A stretch of 64,000 nt of DNA. It comes from Cordilura impudica (taxonomy: Eukaryota > Arthropoda > Insecta > Diptera > Scathophagidae). The stretch lies in the NCBI GenBank assembly GCA_963682025.1, contig OY821518.1, positions 230,225,848-230,289,847 on the forward strand. The letters run 5' to 3'. The translations under genes and the position numbers were made by a program. Below are positions 35,855 through 44,561 of this stretch, piece by piece; position 1 is the stretch's first letter; every line of letters begins with the position of its first letter. The notes under the pieces are model-generated. The model saw only the letters and a list, made by a program, of their open reading frames with translations, was not told the DNA's origin and ran no database searches.

Positions 35855-36031
35855 ATGTCCAGCTTTCGTCGAATCAACTGCAGGCCTGGTGGTCATCCAG
35901 AAAAGGCACCAACACAATCCCATGTACCAGCTCAGCCAAATGTAATAGCTCCACCACCAAACCACCAACTTATACTAACGAAGCCGTCTATGGAGTTATC
36001 ACCAAATCATCATTCATCATCTAGCCATTGA
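35855..36031 (+). CDS. Short Pro/His/Ser-rich ORF inside the LTR-like element
   Basis: A 58-residue frame starting MSSFRRINCRPGGHPEKAPT and rich in Pro, His and Ser, ending NHHSSSSH before TGA at 36029. The composition stands out from the surrounding A-rich minisatellite. It has no recognised domain. It could be the start of a Gag or accessory protein left by rearrangement, or a chance frame. Confidence 0.25.
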   Translation: MSSFRRINCRPGGHPEKAPTQSHVPAQPNVIAPPPNHQLILTKPSMELSPNHHSSSSH

Positions 36032-36711
36032 GTAAGAAAAAGTATAGTAGAATTTTTATTTAAGTTTTTTTGTACCTATTGTAAATATTTAAGATATATA
36101 TTTTTAATTACATTTATATACTAACACCCATTAGCTATAAATATATATATAGTCATATACATACCTCTACATATAAAACAAACAAAAAACTGTTAAATAA
36201 ATCCTTTTTGTAAGTGAATTCTAAAATGAAAATGTAATGGACCCGTTATTAGAGTAGGTTTTAGGAATAAGGTAACGAAAGGGTAAGTAGAGCTAGGGGT
36301 AGGGACATCCTCGAAAATAATGGCAGAGGTTTGTCAAAGGTGGGACCATGTGGTTCCGAGAGGGAAGGGCCGCCATAAAGTTGAAACAACACCTTTCAAC
36401 AGCTAGTGCGTCCAACTGCCGTATGTTTTTTTTTTTGTATCTTCGATCATTTTTTTCTCTTTTAGTCAATCTTATCTCTTTCAATTCATTATCGTTTCGG
36501 GTTCCCCAAAATTAACCCAAAATACATTTAGCTTTAGTCTGGTATGATTTTTTTTTATTTTTGTCGTTGCTCCCGGCCCAGATTGGTTAAAAGAACCTCC
36601 CCATCCGACGAGCCATAGCCGCTCTCACGCAAGCATACCAGCAACAACCACGATCTGGCCACTTTAAGCATTTTTATTTAAAATTTCACCGAAGTGACGC
36701 GACAAATATAA

Positions 36712-36729
36712 TGGCGCCCAACGTGGGGC
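36712..36729 (+). promoter_or_regulatory. tRNA-Lys primer-binding site
   Basis: TGGCGCCCAACGTGGGGC, 18 bases, is complementary to the 3' end (including CCA) of insect tRNA-Lys(CUU) as I recall it. It lies 7 nt after GACA (36701-36704), the spacing expected after a 5' LTR. Confidence 0.7.
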
Positions 36730-37030
36730 CGATATTGTCCAAATTTCATTTAAATAAAAAATAAAATAAAGAGTTAAACAACACGACAATTGAACGCAAA
36801 GAATATTGGTGATAGCAGACAACATTATTTTAGGGCTGATATAGTTGAAAAATCCTCTGATAATTCTTGACCAGTTCATACCGCCGAGTTTGTAGTTTTA
36901 TACATGTCTTCTATATAAAGGGTCCGCCAAATAACTTGTTTTTTTTTTAAATGCTATAAAAAAAAAAAAAAAAAAACTACTGAATATTATCTCAAATTTC
37001 TTTCTTTATTTGAAAGTACAATCCTTCCGG

Positions 37031-37425
37031 TTAATAATGGAAAATAATTTCATTCAAATGGCTGCCTCGGCTGGCCATGCAGTAGCCTACACGATCGCTC
37101 CAATTTTTAAGCACATTATCGATTGTGTGCAGCTGTATTTCACCAATGGCTTCACGAATATTGTCCTTTAAATGGTCAATTGTCTCTGGCTTATTGGCGT
37201 AACACTTATCTTTGAGGGCACCCCACAAATAATAGTCCAACGGTGTCAAATCGCAGCTCCGAGGTGGCCAAACGACATCAGCTCTGCGGTTGATAATGCG
37301 ATTTTCAAAAACAGGGCGCAAAACATCGAGTGTAGCTTCGGCTGTGTGGCACGTAGCGCCGTCCTGTTGAAACCAAATGTTGCCAATATCCTCCTTTTCA
37401 ATTTTTGTGAACAAAAATTCGTTTT
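37031..37425 (-). pseudogene. DD41D mariner transposase C-terminal fragment (part A)
   Basis: Minus frame with NEFLFTKIEKEDIGNIWFQQ, DGATCHTAEATLDVLRP, WPPRSCDLTPLDYYLWGALK and a terminal SRGSHLNEIIFHY. Forty-one residues lie between the Asp of QQDG and the Asp of TPLD, the DD41D spacing. It is cut off upstream by HINE sequence at 37426. It matches part B closely but not the intact element at 40200-41505, so it belongs to a second lineage. Confidence 0.75.
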
Positions 37426-38141
37426 GACCTAGACCCATCTTTAATTATACCGATCAAATCAGAATCACTTTCTGAGTTGATTTAACAATGTCCGTCCGTC
37501 CGTCCGTCCGTCTGTGTGTCCATGTAAACCTTGTAATCAAACTGCAGGTCGCAGATATGAATATATTTTGATGAAATTTGGTATGTAAGCATTTATCGGC
37601 CATGGGATGAACGCTATTGAAATTGGTGACAATCGGTCCATGTTCAGACCTAGCCCCCATACAAATTACCCCTATGAAATCGACATAAATTGCCATAACA
37701 TCCAAATTATCATATAGATCTTACTCAAATTGGGTTTATATCGTTCATTACATCCATTAATGAGTAGTCCAAAAATGATCCCTTTGGCCCCATATAGAGC
37801 TGGTTCCCGATTTTCACTTAAATCTATTAAAAAAACAAAAATATTGCACTGATTCTTCTCAAATTTTGTTTGTATATATTCTTGCAAAATATAAGAGACT
37901 TTACCAAACATGATCAGGATCGGTCCATTTTTGGACCTAGTCCCCATATAGATATAGCATCCGATATGAACTTTTTCATATCTGCAGCCAAAAATATTAA
38001 TAAAAATCTCACTCAAATGTGGTTTTTGCTTATTTTCTATGTCCAGTTAGTTGGGCCTCAGAGATAGGGTTTCTAAACGCATGGTATAGGATATCGTATA
38101 GTCGGTCTAGACCGACTATAATTTTCTTACTTGTTGTTTCT
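37426..38141 (+). mobile_element. HINE-A, 5'-truncated
   Basis: Starts at GACCTAGACCC, about 80 bp inside the usual 5' end, and runs through the (GTCC)n block (37489-37520) to the complete 3' hairpin and TTTTCTTACTTGTT. Confidence 0.8.
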
Positions 38142-38569
38142 GTTCTTGTAAAAAGCGCGTTAATTGTTTTGTTGGGCTTATGTGCTAATGATGCTTCTTC
38201 GTAGTTTATTATTTTTTCTAATTGTTTTCTATCTGTCAGCCCTGGTATGTATGACAGACTATAAAAACTTTTGGTGTTGCCAGATGTGTTGTTAATCTTA
38301 CCGTTTTCGGGATTTTCAGTTGTAGCCTTTTTTATTAAATTATTTATAATATTGTTTGGGTAACTATTCTGTATTAAAATATCTTTCACTTTATTTATAT
38401 TTTTGTTTTTGAATTTGTTGTCACTCAGTTTTAAAGCTTTGTTGATAAGGTTTGAAGCAGTGTTTATTTTCTGTTTTTGTGGTTGTGTAGAGTTGTAATT
38501 CATTAAACGTCCTGATGCTACTGTTTTTGTGTACCAATCTGTTTCTTTATTCCTATTATTTCTCTAGAT
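38142..38569 (-). pseudogene. Penelope-like polyprotein linker fragment
   Basis: The minus strand reads TDWYTKTVASGRLMNYNSTQ, then PQKQKINTASNLINKALKL, SYPNNIINNLIKKA and FYSLSYIPGLTDRKQLEKII, ending ALFTRTETT at the HINE border. This is the region between RT and GIY-YIG in Penelope-like elements ('WY.K...SGR.LNY.S.hP..qKi.. ... YiPgL...l'). It starts where the piece at 29475-30965 ends (DWYAKV), so it is probably from a different copy of the same family. The endonuclease itself is not present. Confidence 0.7.
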
Positions 38570-38659
38570 TTTTTTTTTTTTTTTTTTTTTTGAAAATGCC
38601 TAAAAAAACTGAATATTATCTCAAATTTCTTTTTTTATTTGAAAGTACAATCCTTCCGG

Positions 38660-39745
38660 TTAATAATGGAAAATAATTTCATTCAAATGGCTGCCTCGGC
38701 TGACCATGCAGTAGCCTACACGATCGGTCCAATTTTTAAGCACATTATCGATTGTGTGCAGCTGTATTTCACCAATGGCTTCACGAATATTGTCCTTTAA
38801 AGCGTCAATTGTCTCTGGCTTGTTGGCGTAACACTTATCTTTGAGGGCACCCCACAAATAATAGTCCAACGGTGTCAAATCGCAGCTCCGAGGTGGCCAA
38901 ACGACATCAGCTCTGCGGCTGATAATGCGATCTTCAAAAACAGGGCGCAAAACATCGAGTGTACCTTCGGCTTTGTGGCACGTAGCGCCGTCCTGTTGAA
39001 ACCAAATGTTGCCAATATCCTCCTCTTCAATTTTTGTGAACAAAAATTCGTTCAACATGGCCCCATAACGATCGCCATTGATTGTAACGGCCACTCCTTG
39101 CTAATTTTCGAAGAAAAATGGCCCAATTATGCCTCTGGACTAAAATCCGCACCAAACAGTGACTCGTTTTGGGTGTTATCGGCTTTTCAATGTATGCGTG
39201 CGGGTTTTCTGTGCCCTAAATGCGACAATTTTGCTTGTTTACATATCCGCCAAGATCAAAATGAGCTTCATCTGAAAAGATGATTTTTTTTGGCAAAATC
39301 GGCATCTTCTGTAAGTCGATCGCAGGCCCACTTAGCGTAGCGAAAACGCATTGGATGGTCAGTTGGCTTCAACTCCTGAACCAATTGGACTTTGTATGGC
39401 GTCATACCAAGGTCTTTATGCAAAATTCGTCTCAATGATGCCTCCGAAATGTTCAATTCTTGAGAACGACGGTGAATTGATGTTGATGGCGCTTCACGCA
39501 CACTTTCTGCCACAGCAGCAATATTCTCGGGTGTACGCACTGTTTTTGGCTTTTCACGCTTTGGTTTATGATGAAGATGCCAGTTTCTTTCACTTTTTTC
39601 ACAAGATAACAAACATACGGAGCTGACGGTGCTTCTCTTCTTCCAAAATCCGAACGCAATTTTCGCACACATTCTGCAACATTACCATGATTTTCAAAGA
39701 ATGTCGCAATATTTCCCAGCGTTGTTCAAGCGTATACACAACCAT
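38660..39745 (-). pseudogene. DD41D mariner transposase (part B), frameshifted
   Basis: From the ATG at 39745 the minus strand starts MVVYTLEQRWEI. It continues through HTH-type blocks (RRSQELNISEASLRRILHKD, YKVQLVQELKPTDHP) and shifts frame near 39288 in an A8 run. It then shows the first catalytic Asp in FSDEAHF, VNKQNCRIW and, from 39094, WFQQDGATCHKAEGTLDVLR, WPPRSCDLTPLDYYLWG and HLNEIIFHY. All three catalytic Asp residues survive but in different frames, with another break near 39100-39180. About 345 residues if joined, normal for the family. Confidence 0.75.
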
Positions 39746-40197
39746 ATTCGTTCAGCGGTAGGATAAAACTAATTATCTGCCAAATCAGACATGAGCTAAG
39801 TGTTACCATTCAGTAAATAAGCACTAGTTGAAAAAAAACGTTAGATAGCGGACCCTTTACTTCACTGCTTTTGACGAAAGTCTTATTGTATGTAGCTTGT
39901 ATATAAGTGTATTTCTAGAAATTTTATTGAATGCGGCTTTATAATTAAGTTTTCTTATTCGCATTTAGATTTAAAAGTACTAAAGCTGAGAGGTTATACA
40001 TGCATGTTGTCAACTGTTGAATAGTTCTTCCTAAAACCAGCTTGATTCAAGATTTTGTAACGTTCGGCCCATTCTGAGAGTCTATTTATTAACAAACCCA
40101 CCATTATCTTTGGTAGACAGTTCATGAAAGAAATTCCACGATAATTACTTGGTGTTGCCACATCTCTTTTTTTATGTATCGGGTAAATTATATTTAA

Positions 40198-40199
40198 TA
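40198..40199. repeat. TA target duplication, left
   Basis: TA before the TIR ACGGGTGATTTTTT; its partner is at 41506-41507. Confidence 0.7.
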
Positions 40200-41505
40200 A
40201 CGGGTGATTTTTTAAGAGCTTGATAACTTTTTTTTTAAAAAAAACGCATAAAATTTGCAAAATCTCATCGGTTCTTTATTTGAAACGTTAGATTGGTCCA
40301 TGACATTTACTTTTTGAAGATAATTTCATTTAAATGTTGACCGCGGCTGCGTCTTAGGTGGTCCATTCGGAAAGTCCAATTTTGGGCAACTTTTTCGAGC
40401 ATTTCGGCCGGAATAGCCCGAATTTCTTCGGAAATGTTGTCTTCCAAAGCTGGAATAGTTGCTGGCTTATTTCTGTAGACTTTAGACTTGACGTAGCCCC
40501 ACAAAAAATAGTCTAAAGGCGTCAAATCGCATGATCTTGGTGGCCAACTTACCGGTCCATTTCTTGAGATGAATTGTTCTCCGAAGTTTTCCCTCAAAAT
40601 GGCCATAGAATCGCGAGCTGTGTGGCATGTAGCGCCATCTTGTTGAAACCACATGTCAACCAAGTTCAGTTCTTCCATTTTTGGCAACAAAAAGTTTGTT
40701 AGCATCGAACGATAGCGATCGCCATTCACCGTAACGTTGCGTCCAACAGCATCTTTGAAAAAATACGGTCCAATGATTCCACCAGCGTACAAACCACACC
40801 AAACAGTGCATTTTTCGGGATGCATGGGCAGTTCTTGAACGGCTTCTGGTTGCTCTTCACTCCAAATACGGCAATTTTGCTTATTTACGAAGCCATTCAA
40901 CCAGAAATGAGCCTCATCGCTGAACAAAATTTGTCGATAAAAAAGCGGATTTTCTGCCAACTTTTCTAGGGCCCATTCACTGAAAATTAGACGTTGTGGC
41001 AGATCGTTCGGCTTCAGTTCTTGCACGAGCTGTATTTTATACGGTTTTACACCAAGATCTTTGCGTAAAATCTTCCATGTGGTCGAATAACACAAACCCA
41101 ATTGCTGCGAACGGCGACGAATCGACATTTCACGGTCTTCAGTAACACTCTCAGAAACAGACGCAATATTCTCTTCTGTACGCACTGTACGCATTCGTGT
41201 GGTTGGTTTAATGTCCAATAAAGTAAACTGAGTGCGAAACTTGGTCACAATCGCATTAATTGTTTGCTCACTTGGTCGATTATGTAGACCATAAATCGGA
41301 CGTAAAGCGCGAAACACATTTCGAACCGAACACTGATTTTGGTAATAAAATTCAATGATTTGCAAGCGTTGCTCGTTAGTAAGTCTATTCATGATGAAAT
41401 GTCAAAGCATACTGAGCATCTTTCTCTTTGACACCATGTCTGAAATCCCACGTGATCTGTCAAATACTAATGCATGAAAATCCTAACCTCAAAAAAATCA
41501 CCCGT
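40200..41505 (-). mobile_element. Rosa-type (DD41D) mariner, complete
   Basis: 1306 bp. Perfect terminal inverted repeats ACGGGTGATTTTTT / AAAAAATCACCCGT, TA on each side, and one intact transposase gene on the minus strand. It interrupts the decayed LINE immediately upstream of its PIHKK block. Nothing in it is visibly damaged, which sets it apart from the rest of the window. Confidence 0.85.
40307..41392 (-). CDS. DD41D mariner transposase, intact (361 aa)
   Basis: Cuts and pastes the element at TA sites in nuclear DNA. Residues 1-110 form the paired HTH DNA-binding region: NEQRLQIIEFYYQNQCSVRN, then IRRRSQQLGLCYSTTWKILR. The linker block is YKIQLVQELKPNDLP, in place of WVPHEL of classical mariners. 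The catalytic triad is in FSDEAHFWLNG (first Asp), MWFQQDGATCHTA (second) and SWPPRSCDLTPLDYFLWG (third); 41 residues separate the last two. It ends HLNEIIFKK. The ATG at 41392 lies about 110 bp inside the right TIR. The length is normal for mariners and no stop or shift is present. DD41D spacing defines the rosa group, first described from a tephritid fly. It differs clearly from the copies at 37-39.7 kb. Confidence 0.9.
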   Translation of the reverse strand: MNRLTNEQRLQIIEFYYQNQCSVRNVFRALRPIYGLHNRPSEQTINAIVTKFRTQFTLLDIKPTTRMRTVRTEENIASVSESVTEDREMSIRRRSQQLGLCYSTTWKILRKDLGVKPYKIQLVQELKPNDLPQRLIFSEWALEKLAENPLFYRQILFSDEAHFWLNGFVNKQNCRIWSEEQPEAVQELPMHPEKCTVWCGLYAGGIIGPYFFKDAVGRNVTVNGDRYRSMLTNFLLPKMEELNLVDMWFQQDGATCHTARDSMAILRENFGEQFISRNGPVSWPPRSCDLTPLDYFLWGYVKSKVYRNKPATIPALEDNISEEIRAIPAEMLEKVAQNWTFRMDHLRRSRGQHLNEIIFKK

Positions 41506-41507
41506 TA
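41506..41507. repeat. TA target duplication, right
   Basis: TA directly after the right TIR. Confidence 0.7.
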
Positions 41508-43147
41508 TAAAAGTATTCTTGTAATGAATATAAAAGTATTCTTGTAAGGTAACCAGCAATATTTTTAAATAAAAGTAAGGACTAAATTTATTTCGATTTG
41601 TTCACAATAAATATTTTTCAGAACGAGAAATTTATAAACAAAACTTTCAATATGAAAACAAAAAACTATTCGATTGAAATATTATTTCTACAAGTATCGT
41701 CTATTTTGCCACTATCATACATTATCTTATATATATTTACGCTGATCCCTGACTCACTGACTGACTGACTGATTCTGTAACGCTGAAATAATACACATAG
41801 CACTCCCTACAAAGCTATGCGAAATACACAAACAAAATTTAATCTTTCTCATTTTATACAAACCCACACACAATTTTCTCTCTTTTATGTTACCAACCAG
41901 TGCTGCTAATAAAATCTTCTGAAAATCGACAATTTTGGAAACTAAATCGCCAAAATCGTTATTTGTAAAACAAGAAATTGTCAAGAAAATAAAAATAAAA
42001 CTCTACAAATTATTACAAAAGGAAACAATCAAATTTATTTATATCATTCATATTACGAATATTATTACAGCATTGGTTATTTCTAATGTATTAGTGGTGA
42101 AATTTCAACGAAAAAAAATTTAACACACCAGTCAACTAAATAAATTTATTGACATGTATCTATAGCTGAAACATATAATATAGATTTAAAGTATCGCCGT
42201 AATTGAAACTTAAATCTTAAATAGAGATGCTATTCAAGGTATTTCCGTTTGGAAATGACTTGACCCAGAATTAAATCTATACATACTTTGTAATTTCCAT
42301 TTACACTGAACAAAAACTATCAATTTTCGATAAACAACCCATTAATTGGTAACCCTTGAAATCGTAATTTTTATACTACTGATAAGTTTAAATCTTCAAT
42401 CATCATTTTTACAAATTTAACAAATCATTTTAACAAATTGAAAAATCGTCGAAATTCAATAAGTTGTCAAAATTGGCAAAATTGCAAAATCGTCGAAATT
42501 ACAATAAGTTGTCAAAATTGGCAACACTTACTAAACTTATTCGTTTGTCTGTTTTGTTTTTAATCTCAAAATTGTTTTGTATGGTTAAGAGTACTTTCGC
42601 TCAGTTCATTGATGGCCAGCACTTACCAAAGATCATGCTTTTTTTGATAAATATTTGAGAAAAAAGAGATCTTCAATGTAGATTTTGTTGTTGTCCAACG
42701 TATGATTTCGTTTATAGCTCTGTATTGAAAAGCCTTTGAAAAAATAGTGCAATATTAAGTTTAAAATTTAAATTATTGTAACTTTGCATAATTAAATTAC
42801 ATTGTAATTTTAGAAGAGAGGTGGGAAAATAATTTTTTTTTCACTCATAATATTAATTTTTGCATAATATGTTTTTAAAAAAATTTGAACAAACATAAAT
42901 TACGTAAAAAGGTATATTTAAGATTATAATTTGAATAATTTATTGAAATTATCATGGAAGAATTAAAAGCGATTTTTTTTAAGTAAAACTAATACGCGCG
43001 CATTTTTTATTTTTTCTTTTTTGGATTTATAGATAACTTTGCAAAAAATATAGTTCTCTTTTTTTTTTCAGTTTACATGTATGATGAAATATGAAATATT
43101 TTTTTCTTTTTTGTGTACATTGGTGTATTGGTGTTTGCATTTCCTTA
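41508..43147. other. AT-rich interval, no gene recognised
   Basis: Contains a 20-bp direct repeat around AAAAGTATTCTTGTAA (41509 and 41533) and a short tandem ATCGTCGAAATT..AATAAGTTGTCAAAATTGGCAA-type repeat at 42443-42525 (spelled here by its ends). There is a GACT run at 41752-41770. No coding family. Confidence 0.4.
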
Positions 43148-43430
43148 AGGGGTGGTATGGTAGGTTTTAAAACCTTTCTTTGCATTTCTCTTCCTGAATG
43201 CACAACATGTCGAGAGTGTTGTGTCAAAATTTTAAGTAAATCAGAGCAAAACTTAAAAAGATACAGCGTTTCCAGCGACCGGACGGTATATAGTATACAA
43301 ATCAGTTTTTAAAAAACTTTAAACCGATTTTCTCGCAAATAAATGTTCGAAGTCCGTGAACATCTTCTTGACCGATTCTTTTGAAATTTTAGACACTATA
43401 TCTACACAAAAAGCATCAGGTAACCACGAA
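43148..43430 (+). repeat. Dispersed repeat R3, copy 2
   Basis: Partner of 14935-15200; shares GATACAGCGTTTC, AGCGACCGG, CCGATTTTCTCGCAAA and AAGTCCGTGAACATC. Confidence 0.5.
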
Positions 43431-44561
43431 GTTTTTTTTTTTTAATTCCATTTTCTTCCCCATTTTTTAACAACAAATTCCCGAAATTGTATAGCAAAAA
43501 TTGAAAAATTCTTCGTCACTACTTCAGGAAACATGTCACCTTTTAAACGCATTTCAATTTTTTTTTCACATGGTCCGGTAATGAGTTATGATGTTCACCG
43601 CAAAACAACAACGGCTCCGGATATTGGCTGTCACGGACTTATTTATTAAAATTTTTAGTTGAAAATTTTTTCAAAGATTCTTTAAATGTTATGCTATAAC
43701 GTGTATTCATGTCTTCAAAAAGAATTATGCAATTAATTATTATTATTAACTTTTAGAACCTTTATTTGCTTTTAAATATTTGTCTTTGTTTTCTTTGCTA
43801 CCGGTTTTTCTGAATTAACGCAGCCATTTAAAAGAAGCTTTTCTCGCACTGTGACATTTAGCATTTATAGAGTATATTTAGATATGTCTACAAATTCCAG
43901 AGATTCTTTTTGGTTTTTTGACATCTCCAAGCATTCACGAATCTTCATGTGATATTGCGATAAGTATTCATTTTTCCAATGTAATTTAGGCAACAAATTT
44001 GGATTTATTTTTAGAAGACCCGTATCGCGGCGTTTGTTTATGTTAATTCGAATTTTTTTTAATCGACCTTCGAACTTTGCAGTCAAATGCCGATTTTCAG
44101 CATATTGTTTATATGGTTTTTTGTCTATAACTCGTCGACTAATTGATATTTCAATCTGTAAAAGCTAAATTATTGCTAGAGACCTGTGCAACAATTAAAT
44201 TTTTTTTAAAAATTGATTTAGAACATTTTTGTGGTGCATGTGAAGCAAAATGTTGGAAAAATTATTTTTTTTTTCATGCTTTTTGAAAATATTTTCCACA
44301 AAACTAAGTCTTTTTTGCTTTCTGTTTGATCTATAATGTGCTTCTCAGTTTCTTCAATAAATTTCATTTGAAAAGACAACAATCATAATATAAAACTTGT
44401 GTTTTCCAGCTTAATTTTAATTTACTTCTCATTTTTTATGTACCAATTTTGTTCAGTGTTGGTTTTGATGAAATATTGAAAAAGAAATTATAAAAATATG
44501 GAAAAAAATATATTTTTGAAATGTTAGTTATGAAAAGTTTTAAGTAAAAAATTTAAATACA
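43431..44561. other. Interval downstream of the spliced gene, function unknown
   Basis: It holds an inverted copy of the possible mariner TIR motif (TGTCACGGACTTATT at 43627-43641). A minus-strand frame at 43865-44160 reads YKQYAENRHLTAKFEGRLKK and continues to a Lys/Glu-rich end. I do not recognise it. Confidence 0.3.

Larger units (their letters stand above)
34591..36788 (+). mobile_element. Long solo-LTR-like or internally deleted Gypsy-type element
   Basis: Begins TGTCATGT and ends ACACGACA, near-inverse termini of TG..CA type (7 of 8 bases), flanked by a 4-bp duplication ATTG (34587-34590 and 36789-36792). The start holds promoter-like boxes (AGCCAATGAG near 34751 and AAAAGTATAAAG near 34779). 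The middle is a minisatellite (34960-35790) followed by a 58-codon frame. Near the right end, GACGCGACA (36696-36704) followed by a tRNA-Lys primer site suggests the true 5' LTR ends at 36704, leaving a remnant of about 84 bp. Very long LTRs with a tRNA-Lys site are known in Ulysses/Osvaldo-like Gypsy elements; that link is tentative. Confidence 0.65.
36918..39857 (-). mobile_element. Composite DD41D mariner with HINE and Penelope pieces inside
   Basis: The outer ends are inverted (AAGGGTCCGC at 36918 and GCGGACCCTT at 39857) and flanked by TA on both sides. Inside, from left: mariner part A (36918-37425), 5'-truncated HINE-A (37426-38141, plus), Penelope fragment (38142-38569, minus) and mariner part B (38570-39857). 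Parts A and B overlap in content: both contain the transposase C-terminus, so one transposase end is duplicated. Part B lacks the left TIR and part A lacks the right one. Confidence 0.65.
33163..40199 (-). pseudogene. Decayed LINE ORF2 (RT) broken by several insertions
   Basis: The coding pieces read from high to low coordinates. 40199-39858: PIHKKRDVATPSNYRGISF, QAGFRKNYSTVDN, then in another frame YKLHTIRLSSKAVK. 36917-36789: EDMYKTTNSAV, LSEDFSTISALK, LLSPIFFAF. 34590-34176: NDLHDSLEGGLNIEHLNIQL, LLYADDIVILADD (catalytic block), EVNLSKSEIMIF. 33965-33163: QSYNAQVWRFF, LRIPNFTPTYTLRLETG and a Cys/His block CSLCNLKEKEDIEHFIGRC. These are in correct RT order. At the mariner and LTR junctions, leaving one copy of the target duplication restores the frame. 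The clade is not determined; no APE domain was seen. Stops inside the pieces show it was already decaying. Confidence 0.75.

Noticed and set aside
36712..36729. A tRNA-Lys gene or fragment
   Set aside because: Only the 18-nt complement of the tRNA 3' end is present, spaced as a retroelement primer site; no cloverleaf.
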